Source of the DNA: Microbacterium elymi
GTDB lineage: Bacteria > Actinomycetota > Actinomycetes > Actinomycetales > Microbacteriaceae
Assembly: GCF_021582895.2 (NCBI RefSeq)
Contig: NZ_CP091139.2
Location: forward strand, 2,170,001-2,234,000
Length of the DNA stretch: 64,000 nucleotides
Reading direction: 5' to 3'
The first letter of the stretch is position 1. Each line of letters starts with the position of its first letter. The notes below the pieces were generated by a model, which saw only the letters and a program-made list of their open reading frames with translations, was not told the origin of the DNA and did not search any database. The position numbers and the translations under genes were made by a program. Below, piece after piece: positions 33,555 to 40,752 of the stretch.

Positions 33555-33966
33555 ATGACCACTCCACGCGGCTTCCGCGACCGCGCCGATGACGGGTTCC
33601 TGACCCTTCTGGGCGATCTGCCCGAGTTGATCCGCAACCTCGTTGTCGCCGAGATCGACGCAAGCCAAGGCGTGGGTCGCGAAGACCGCGAAGGATGCCG
33701 GGTTCGGCGCGGGATGGATGGTCGTCGCGCTGTTCTTCCTGTTCTGGTCGGTTCCCGTGTTCGGCACGTTCCTGATCGCCGGCCTGTCGTCGTGGTGGCC
33801 GGTCTGGCTGTCGGCGATCGTCGTGTTCGGGATCATGATCGTGATCACCGCGGTGTTCGCCCTGCTCGGCCTGCTGCGGTTCCGCCGGCTCACCAGGCGC
33901 GAGAATCCGGGCCAGGCCGTCGCCCGTGACGTGAAGATCGTGAAGGATGTGGCCGATGAGTTCTGA
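33555..33966 (+). CDS. Holin superfamily III-like membrane protein (PF07332 type)
   Basis: About 136 aa. A soluble N-terminal helix (LLGDLPELIRNLVVAEIDA) precedes two long membrane helices (WMVVALFFLFWSVPVFGTFL and WLSAIVVFGIMIVITAVFALL). It then ends RFRRLTRRENPGQAVARDVKIVKDVADEF. This is the architecture of actinobacterial 'phage holin family' proteins that are not phage-borne. Break at 33660-33665 (GCAAGC) with repair EIDAAKAWVAKTAKDAGFG. It starts 1 nt after the YtxH-like gene and overlaps the next gene by 11 nt. Confidence 0.78.
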
Positions 33967-34234
33967 GACCGACGTCCCGGTGCCGCGCACGGCGGTGTCC
34001 CTCGGGATCGACGACCCCGTCGAACGCGCGCGCGCCGAGTTGAAGGCGGCGCTGGCGGCGATCGAAGAGAAGGCGAATGTGCCCAAGCGCATCTCGCGCG
34101 CCGCCGAGCGCGGCGCGGCCGATGCCCGGACCTTCGCCCGGAAGAACCCGGCGATGGCGGTGGTCGCTGTGGCCGGGGTCGCCACGGCGGTGGGACTGAC
34201 CGTGTGGGGTCTGGTCCGGCTCTACACCCGCTGA
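33956..34234 (+). CDS. DUF3618-like small membrane protein
   Basis: 92 aa. The N-terminal part ERARAELKAALAAIEEKANV and RISRAAERGAADARTFARKN is charged and helical. One C-terminal membrane helix follows (AMAVVAVAGVATAVGLTVWGLV). This fits DUF3618-type proteins that accompany the YtxH/holin-like pair. The ATG at 33956 lies inside the end of the preceding gene, so translation is coupled. Confidence 0.7.
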   Translation: MSSETDVPVPRTAVSLGIDDPVERARAELKAALAAIEEKANVPKRISRAAERGAADARTFARKNPAMAVVAVAGVATAVGLTVWGLVRLYTR

Positions 34235-34332
34235 GATCCGGCGGCCCGCACGGCCTGTGCCGGACGCTCCGGGAGGCGCTCAGGTAGGAGCACGGCCCGG
34301 GCGGGGGTATGCTCGGTGGCTAGGCAGTGGCA

Positions 34333-34464
34333 ATGGTGCGAGTGCTGCCGACGGCGCGAACCCGAAACGCGCAGATGCGCGCCGGGGTCGAATGCGCCTG
34401 TCGGTTGCTCGAACACGGGGCGGCCGACGTCATTATCCGTGAGCCGACCCTGAACACCACATGA
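34333..34464 (+). CDS. Short ORF translationally coupled to hemD
   Basis: 43 codons from ATG 34333 to TGA 34462-34464, encoding MVRVLPTARTRNAQMRAGVE then CACRLLEHGAADVIIREPTL. Its stop overlaps the hemD ATG (ATGATGA). No family is recognised. The codon use is less GC-biased at third positions than in neighbours and there is no clear ribosome site, so it could be a leader ORF, a small protein or chance. Confidence 0.4.
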   Translation: MVRVLPTARTRNAQMRAGVECACRLLEHGAADVIIREPTLNTT

Positions 34465-35273
34465 TGAACACAGCCCACCCGCATACCGGCGCCATCGTCG
34501 CCAAGCCCCTGACCGGATGGCGCGTCCTCGTGCCCCGCGGGGGCCCGTGGGGCGACGGCGTCGCCGCCACGCTGCGTGCGCAGGGGGCTGTTCCGGTCGT
34601 GGCGCCGCTGATCAACTTCGCCCCGACCGAGGATCTCGCCGGGCTCGAGCAGGCGCTCGCCGACCTCGGCGACGGCCGGTTCGACTGGCTCACCCTGACC
34701 AGTGCCACCACCGTGGACGTGCTGTACGCGTACCGCGCGGTGATCCCTGCCTCCACGCGGGTCGCGGCGGTGGGCGAGACCACGGCGGCGGCGCTGCAGG
34801 CGGTGGGCTACCGGGTCGACCTGGTGCCGGAGAAGGACAACTCGGCTGCCGGGATGGCCGACGAGATGATCGCGCTCGAGCCCGACCCCAAGCGCATCCT
34901 CACCCTCCGCAGCGAGATCGCCAAGCCGGTGCTGACCAAGCGGCTGATCGCCGCCGGTCACGATGTGCGCTCGGTCGTGGCCTACCGCACGGTCGGGGTG
35001 CCGGTGACCGAGCGCATCGCGCGGGACGTCGCCAACGGCCGGATCAACGCGATCCTGGTCACCAGCGGCTCGGTCGCCCAGCAGGTGCGCGAGCAGTTCG
35101 CCGACATCCCGGACGAGACGGTGATCGCCGCGATCGGACCGCGCACCGCGAAGGACGCCCGCCGGGTCGGGCTCACCGTCGACGTGGTCGCCCCTCGGCA
35201 GACCGTGGACGACCTGATCGACGCCGTCTCGTCGCTGCCGCTGCCCCATGCCAGCGACGAATTCCACCTCTGA
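34461..35273 (+). CDS. hemD: Uroporphyrinogen-III synthase
   Basis: 270 aa. It cyclises hydroxymethylbilane to uroporphyrinogen III. The two-lobed fold shows as GWRVLVPRGGPWGDGVAATL with APLINFAP in the first part, then LTLTSATTVDVL, VAAVGETTAAALQAVGY, VPEKDNSAAGMADEM, ILVTSGSVAQQVREQ and IAAIGPRTAKDARRVGL. These are the weakly conserved HemD landmarks. It is unbroken. It starts at ATG 34461 (MMNT) or 34464. hemY upstream supports the heme assignment. Confidence 0.88.
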   Translation: MMNTAHPHTGAIVAKPLTGWRVLVPRGGPWGDGVAATLRAQGAVPVVAPLINFAPTEDLAGLEQALADLGDGRFDWLTLTSATTVDVLYAYRAVIPASTRVAAVGETTAAALQAVGYRVDLVPEKDNSAAGMADEMIALEPDPKRILTLRSEIAKPVLTKRLIAAGHDVRSVVAYRTVGVPVTERIARDVANGRINAILVTSGSVAQQVREQFADIPDETVIAAIGPRTAKDARRVGLTVDVVAPRQTVDDLIDAVSSLPLPHASDEFHL

Positions 35274-35283
35274 GCGGCTGCCC

Positions 35284-36243
35284 GTGACATCCGCCCGCGT
35301 CGTGGTCCTGGCCGGCGGCGTGGGCGGCGCGAAGTTCCTGCTCGGCGTCCGCGCGGCGCTCGCGTCCACGAGCGCCGATCCCGCCACCGCCGTCGTGAAC
35401 ACCGGCGACGACCTGTGGCTGTCCGGCGTGCGCCTGCAGCCGGACGTCGACTCGATCCTCTACGCGCTGGCCGGGCAGAACGACACCGCCCGCGGCTGGG
35501 GTCGGTCCGGCGACACCGAGCGGGTGAACGCCGAACTGCAGGAGTGGGGCGCCGGATGGCCCTGGTTCACGCTCGGCGACCTCGACCTGGGCACCCACCT
35601 GGCGCGCACCGGCTGGCTGCGCGACGGGATGTCGGTGACACAGGTCGTCCAGCAGCTGTCGCGTCGCTGGCCGCTGGGCGTGCGGATGCTGCCGATGACC
35701 GACAGCGAGGTCGACACGCACGTCCTGCTGGCGGACGGGCGGCGGATGCACTTCCAGGAGTGGTGGACGCGGCACCGCGCCGCCCTCGCCCCGCGGGCGT
35801 TCGAGAATCCCGGGATCGACCGGGCCACACCGGCCCCGGGCGTGCGCGAGGCGATCGCCGCGGCCGACGTCGTGGTGCTCGCGCCGTCGAACCCGGTCGT
35901 CTCGATCGGGCCGATCCTGGCGGTCCCGGGCCTGCGCGACGCCCTGCGGGCCACCCGCGCCCGCGTGGTCGGGGTCTCGGGCATCATCGGCGGACGCGTC
36001 GTCCGCGGCATGGCCGACGTGTGCCTGACGGCGATCGGCGTGGACACCCGCACCGATGCCGTCGCCGCGCACTACGGCGCGCGCGCCGACGGAGGGCTGC
36101 TGGACGCCTGGGTCATGGCCGAGGAGGACGCCGCCCTCGCCCCGGCGGTCTCGGCCCTCGGCATCCGCGCGGTCGTCGCGCCGCTGTGGATGACGGACGT
36201 CGAGGCGTCCGCCGCGATCGCGACGGCCGCGCTGAACGCGTGA
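35284..36243 (+). CDS. cofD: 2-phospho-L-lactate transferase (F420 synthesis)
   Basis: 319 aa CofD/FbiA. It transfers the (enol)phospho-lactyl group from its GDP/GPP donor to the deazaflavin FO, forming F420-0. Motifs are VVVLAGGVGGAKFLLGVR, VVNTGDDLWLSGVRLQPDVD, GDLDLGTHLART, LAPSNPVVSIGPILAVPG and GIIGGRVVRGMAD. The start GTG 35284 lies 10 nt after hemD. It is unbroken. It forms an F420 locus with cofC, fgd and fbiC. The glutamyl ligase cofE/fbiB is not in this window. Confidence 0.95.
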   Translation: MTSARVVVLAGGVGGAKFLLGVRAALASTSADPATAVVNTGDDLWLSGVRLQPDVDSILYALAGQNDTARGWGRSGDTERVNAELQEWGAGWPWFTLGDLDLGTHLARTGWLRDGMSVTQVVQQLSRRWPLGVRMLPMTDSEVDTHVLLADGRRMHFQEWWTRHRAALAPRAFENPGIDRATPAPGVREAIAAADVVVLAPSNPVVSIGPILAVPGLRDALRATRARVVGVSGIIGGRVVRGMADVCLTAIGVDTRTDAVAAHYGARADGGLLDAWVMAEEDAALAPAVSALGIRAVVAPLWMTDVEASAAIATAALNA

Positions 36244-36352
36244 CGACCGTCACCGGGCGACGTCGCGCCGCACCGAAACCCGCCGGCCGGGGAATGGCGC
36301 GTGCGGCATCGCGTTGTCGTTCGATAGATCTCGAACTGTGGGGGAGTCCATT

Positions 36353-37579
36353 GTGAGCGTCACCCGCTCTGAAGCCGAGGCGCGCACGGCCGCATCGGCA
36401 CGCACCGGCGTCCTCGGCAACCGCTTCGGATTCGTGCTGGCCATCGCCGCGCAGATCCTGATGCTGGCCGGTGCCAGTGCGCCCTCGCCCTTCTACCCGG
36501 TGCTGGCCGACCGCATCGGCTTCGGCACGTCCGTGATCGGCACGGTGTTCGCCGTCTACGCGGTCACCCTGCTGCTGACCCTGCTGACGGCGGGCTCGCT
36601 GTCCGACTACATCGGGCGGCGCCCGGTGGCGATCGCCGGCTTCGTCGTCCTGGCCGGCAGCATGGTGCTGTTCTGGCATGCCGACAGTGTGACGATGCTG
36701 GTCCTCGCCCGCGCCGTGCAAGGTCTGGCCAGCGGGCTGCTCATCTCGGCGCTGTCGGCGACCGCACTCGACTTCGCCCCCGCGCACCGCCCCGGTCTCG
36801 CCGCCCTGTGGAACGCACTCGCACCGGGCATCGGCCTCGCACTCGGAGCGCTCGTCTCCGGGATCGCGCTCGAGGTGGCAGACGCCGCGCTCGCCGACGT
36901 GTTCTTGTCGCTGACGGCGACCTACCTCGTGGTGGCGGCGCTGTTCGCCACCGTGCCCGAGACGTCGCCGGGCCGCACCGGCGCGTGGGCGTCGCTGCGG
37001 TTCCGGCTGTCGGTGCCCGCCGCGATCCGGGCCGACTTCTGGCGGTCGGCGCCGGCGATCGTCGCCGGCTGGGCGACCGGCGGGCTGTTCTTGTCGCTCG
37101 GCGCGAACATCGTGCGCCAGGAGCCGGGTGGGACGACCCACCTCTGGCAGGCCCTGCCCGTCGTGGTGCTGGCCGGTGTCGGAGCGCTGGCGGCCTTCCT
37201 GCTGCGTCGGCGCGCGCCGCGCACGTCGCTGATCGTCGGCACGGCCGCGCTGGCCGCCGGCACGACCCTGTCGCTGGTCGCGCTCGCGTTCGGATCGCTC
37301 TGGTTCTACCTGGGCGCCGTCGCCGTCACGGGCACGGGGTTCGGCACGGCGTTCTCCGGTGTGCTCGGGTCTCTGACGCCCCGCATCCCGGCCGCCGAAC
37401 GCGCCGACACGTTCGCGGTCATCTTCCTGCTCGCGTATCTGTCGTTCGGTGTGCCGTCGGTGCTCGCGGGAATGCTCGTGCCCGTGGCCGGCCTGAGCGC
37501 CGTGTGCGTCGGCTACGGCGTGGTCGTCATCCTGCTGGCGGTGACGGCGCTCGTGCTGCGCGTCCGCCGTCCGGATTAG
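36353..37579 (+). CDS. MFS transporter
   Basis: 408 aa with 12 predicted helices. Loop motif GSLSDYIGRRPVAIAG lies between helices 2 and 3, and LARAVQGLASGLLISALSATALDF is typical of drug:H+ antiporter or sugar-efflux subfamilies. The start GTG 36353 has GGGGGAG upstream; a longer open frame reaches 36314. It is unbroken. It sits between cofD and cofC, so it could export or import an F420-related or redox-active compound, but nothing in the sequence shows a substrate. Confidence 0.82.
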   Translation: MSVTRSEAEARTAASARTGVLGNRFGFVLAIAAQILMLAGASAPSPFYPVLADRIGFGTSVIGTVFAVYAVTLLLTLLTAGSLSDYIGRRPVAIAGFVVLAGSMVLFWHADSVTMLVLARAVQGLASGLLISALSATALDFAPAHRPGLAALWNALAPGIGLALGALVSGIALEVADAALADVFLSLTATYLVVAALFATVPETSPGRTGAWASLRFRLSVPAAIRADFWRSAPAIVAGWATGGLFLSLGANIVRQEPGGTTHLWQALPVVVLAGVGALAAFLLRRRAPRTSLIVGTAALAAGTTLSLVALAFGSLWFYLGAVAVTGTGFGTAFSGVLGSLTPRIPAAERADTFAVIFLLAYLSFGVPSVLAGMLVPVAGLSAVCVGYGVVVILLAVTALVLRVRRPD

Positions 37580-38232
37580 AGTTCCGCCGCGTCTCGGCGT
37601 CCCGTGAACACGGTCGCGGTGCGCGGCCCGAGCCCGAGACCGGCCGCCGACTCGAGCTGATCGACGGTGTCGATGTCGCGACGCAGTGAGGCGGCGGCAT
37701 CCATCACGACGCACCCGAGCGCCACATGCCGTGCGAGCGAGCCCTCGCCGAAGGCCGACTCCCACGCCACCCCCGCGCGCGCCGTGACCAGCGTCGAGCC
37801 GGTGGCCTCGGCATCCGGCACCACCGCACGATCGACGGATGCCGCGGCCCGCAGCGCGGCGGCCAGGTCCGTGCCGCGCAGGGCGGGCAGGTCGCCCAGC
37901 AGTGCGGCCCGGTGCGCGTTCGGCAGGGCGGCCGCGGCCGCAGTGATGCCGGCCGCGATCGCGGCGTTCAGGCCGCGCCGCTCGCCCTCGGGCACGACCG
38001 TGGCACCCAGGGCACGGGCGGCCGCGCCGATGTCGGCGTCGTCGGTCACCACCCACACCGCGCATACCCCGCAGGCGGCTGCGATCGTGTCCAGCGCGAT
38101 CGCGCGGGCAAGCGCCGCACGGTCCCGGCCGGCCGCGGACAGCCGTGACTTGCCGTGTGCGGCGTGCTTGACCGGGATGACGACGGTCCACCCCGTGCAG
38201 AACTCCGGAGTCCTCTCAGTGTTATCGTGCAC
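37576..38232 (-). CDS. cofC: 2-phospho-L-lactate guanylyltransferase (F420 synthesis)
   Basis: 218 aa CofC/FbiD. It activates phospho-lactate or phosphoenolpyruvate with GTP. Visible are WTVVIPVKHAAHGKSRLSAAGRDR (nucleotide-binding start), WVVTDDADIGAAARALGA, GLNAAIAAGI, LLGDLPALRGTDLAAAL and GSLARHVALG. The first 14 codons (VHDNTERTPEFCTG) are encoded by the left arm and centre of a palindromic repeat (38194-38281), so the native start has been replaced or extended by the repeat. No better in-frame start follows before the conserved WTVVIPVK. Stop codons overlap those of the convergent MFS gene. Confidence 0.88.
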   Translation of the reverse strand: MHDNTERTPEFCTGWTVVIPVKHAAHGKSRLSAAGRDRAALARAIALDTIAAACGVCAVWVVTDDADIGAAARALGATVVPEGERRGLNAAIAAGITAAAAALPNAHRAALLGDLPALRGTDLAAALRAAASVDRAVVPDAEATGSTLVTARAGVAWESAFGEGSLARHVALGCVVMDAAASLRRDIDTVDQLESAAGLGLGPRTATVFTGRRDAAEL

Positions 38233-38281
38233 ATCTCCCCCGGGGCACCGTGTTCACGTCAACACTCCGGAGTTCTGCACG
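38194..38281. repeat. Palindromic repeat family C, copy 1
   Basis: 88 bp. Arms CGTGCAGAACTCCGGAGT (38194-38211) and ACTCCGGAGTTCTGCACG (38264-38281) are perfect inverted repeats of 18 bp. The element overlaps the first codons of cofC and fills the gap to fgd. A second copy is inside fbiC at 41882-41968. Confidence 0.9.
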
Positions 38282-38291
38282 CGCGCCCGAC

Positions 38292-39302
38292 TCACGACCG
38301 GTACTTCGCGCGCAGGCGCGGCAGGATCTCGGCGCCGTACATCCGCAGGAACTCCTCCTGGTTGGCGCCCGGGTCATGGAAGACCAGGTGCCGGAAGCCG
38401 AGCTCGATGTACCGGCCGATCTGCTCGACGTGCTCGTCCGGGTCGGTGGAGACGATGAACCGCGAAGCGACCCGCTCGATCGGCAGTTCGGCGGCCAGCC
38501 GCTGCATCTCGATCGGGTCGTGCACGTCCCGCTTCTCCTCCGGCGACAGCGCCAGCGGCGCCCAGAACCGGGTCTTCTCCAGCGCGGTGTCACGGTCGGG
38601 GTGGTACGAGACCTTGACCTCCATCAGCGTGTCGACGTCGGCGGCCGCCCGGCCCGCCTTGCCCAGGCCGTCGTGCAGGGCGGGCAGCAGTGTGTCGGTG
38701 TACAGCGCGGGATCCTTGCCGCTCGTGGTGATGTAGCCGTCGGCGATCCGCCCGGCCAGCCGGGTGGCGGCAGGTCCCGAGGCGCCGATGTAGATCGGCA
38801 CCTCGTGCTCCGGGCGGTCGTAGACCGTGGCATCCGTCACCTGCCAGAACGTGCCGTCGAAGCTGACCCGCTCGCCCGCCCACAGGGCGCGGATCAGCGT
38901 GATCGCCTCCTTCAGCCGCTGGAAGCGCTCGGGCGGGTCGGGCCAGTCCAGCCCCAGGGTCACCTCGTTCAGCGCCTCGCCGGTGCCGACGCCGAGGATC
39001 ACCCGGTCGGGGTAGAGGACGCCGAGCGTCGCAAACGCCTGCGCGATCACAGCGGGGTGGTAGCGGAACGTGGGGGTCAGCACCGAGGTGCCGATCAGCA
39101 CCCGCGAGGTTCGTGCGCCCAGCGCCCCGAGCCACGGCAGGGCGGCGGGGGCGTGCCCGCCCTCGTGCATCCACGGCTGGAAGTGGTCGGAGAGGAAGAC
39201 CGAGTCGAACCCCATCTCCTCGGCGAGCACGCCGAACCGCAGCAGCTCGGTCGGACCGAACTGCTCGCTGGAGGCCTTGTAGCCGAATCGCAGTGTCATC
39301 AT
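38292..39302 (-). CDS. fgd: F420-dependent glucose-6-phosphate dehydrogenase
   Basis: 336 aa, LLM-class F420 enzyme. It matches Fgd closely: LRFGYKASSEQFGPTELL, SDHFQPWMHEGGHAP, GTSVLTPTFRYHPAVIAQAF, GVGTGEALNEVTLG, YIGASGPAATRLAGRIADGY and KTRFWAPLALSPEEK. It reduces F420 with glucose-6-phosphate, feeding F420H2-dependent reductases. The start at ATG 39302 overlaps the monooxygenase stop (ATGATGA) and GGAGAAAGG precedes it. It is unbroken. Confidence 0.93.
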   Translation of the reverse strand: MMTLRFGYKASSEQFGPTELLRFGVLAEEMGFDSVFLSDHFQPWMHEGGHAPAALPWLGALGARTSRVLIGTSVLTPTFRYHPAVIAQAFATLGVLYPDRVILGVGTGEALNEVTLGLDWPDPPERFQRLKEAITLIRALWAGERVSFDGTFWQVTDATVYDRPEHEVPIYIGASGPAATRLAGRIADGYITTSGKDPALYTDTLLPALHDGLGKAGRAAADVDTLMEVKVSYHPDRDTALEKTRFWAPLALSPEEKRDVHDPIEMQRLAAELPIERVASRFIVSTDPDEHVEQIGRYIELGFRHLVFHDPGANQEEFLRMYGAEILPRLRAKYRS

Positions 39303-40752
39303 GCGCCTTTCTCCACCGGGACGGGCAGGAACTCGGAACCGGATGCCGCGGCCAGCCGCGCCCGGAAGGCGTCGACCGTGCCCGGCCAGAGCAGGGTGAG
39401 GCGCCCGGACCGCTCGTCGACGTACCAGTTGCGGCATCCGCCGGCCAGCCAGGGGGTGGATGCCGCTGCGCGGTCGATCTCGGCGGTGTAGGCGGTCTCG
39501 GCGTCGGGGTCCACCCGCAGCACGCCCCGCCGGTTCGCGAGCGTGCGGGCCGTGTACCCGGCCTGGGCCTCCATCATCAGCACCGACGAGTTGTGGCCGA
39601 GCGATGCGTTGGGCCCGTCGAGCACGAACAGATTGGGGAAGCCGGCGACCACGGTCGAGCCGAACGAGGTCATGCCGCGGTCCCAGTGCTCGGCGAGCGT
39701 GCCGGCCTCGCCGTGCACCAGCTCGGCGTACGGCTGGCGGGTCGACTGGAACCCGGTGGCCAGCACCAGCACGTCCACGTCGTGCCGGGCGCCGGACGCG
39801 GAGACGAGCGTGCGGCCGGCGACGGCGGCGAGGGCCGACGGCTCCAGTCGTACCGCGCCGGAGGCCAGCGCCGGGTAGAACGTGTCCGACAGCAGCGACC
39901 CGCTTGCAAGCCGAACGCGTAGTCCGGGGTCAGGACCGCGCGCAGGGCGGGGTCGGCCACCTGGGTGTGCAGATGGGTCAGCGCGACGGCGCGGGCGGCG
40001 GCCGCGGCATCCGCATCGCCGGAACGCGACGCATACCGCGCCTCGCCCTCGCGGTAGAGCTCGTCGCGCAGCCGGGCCAGCGCGTCGGGATGCGCGGCGA
40101 ACGTCGCCTGCTCGGCGGGGGTGTAGGGACGGTCCTCACGCGGGACGATCCAGGCCGGCGTGCGCTGGAACAGGGTCACGTCGGCGGTGCGGGCCAGCTG
40201 CGGCACCAGCTGGACGGCCGAGGCGCCGGTGCCGATCACGCCGACGCGCGCGCCGTCGAGCGCGGCCCGGTGATCCCACCGGGCCGAGTGGAACATCGGC
40301 CCGGGGAAGGACTCCAGCCCCGGGATGTCGGGGATCCGCGGCTCGGTGAGCCGGCCGCATGCGAGGACCAGGGCGTCGGCGGTGAGCTTGCCCGGGCGGG
40401 CGCCGCCGGTGCGGATGCGCCAGGCGCCGGCATCCCATCGCGCGTCCAGCATCGGGGTCTCCAGCCAGGGCGCGATGCGCTCGGCGGCGGCCACGTGCTC
40501 GAGGTAGGCGCGGATCTCGTCGCCGCGCGCGAACACCCCCGACCAGCGGGGATTCGGGTGACCGGCGAACCCGTACAGGTGGCTGGGCACGTCGCACGCG
40601 ACCCCCGGATAGGTGTTGTCGCGCCAGGTGCCGCCGAGGGATGCCGCCCGCTCGAGCACGACGACGTCCTCGATGCCCTGCGCGCGCAGCGCCATGACCG
40701 CGGCCAGGCCCGCGAAGCCGGCCCCGACGACCACCACCTCGGCGTGCGTCAT
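39299..40752 (-). CDS. FAD-dependent monooxygenase (Baeyer-Villiger/flavin-containing type)
   Basis: About 484 aa. The FAD motif [21 protein letters not shown] is followed by [23 protein letters not shown], the class B flavoprotein pattern with GGTWxxNxYPG. An NADPH motif [18 protein letters not shown] precedes [11 protein letters not shown]. The C-terminal half has LVLATGFQ and GGCRNWYVD. Two breaks near 39893 (an extra base beside GCTGCTG) and 39906-39911 (GCAAGC) must both be removed, giving [19 protein letters not shown]. It overlaps fbiC and fgd by 4 nt each, so it belongs to the F420 operon. The substrate is unknown. Confidence 0.85.
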
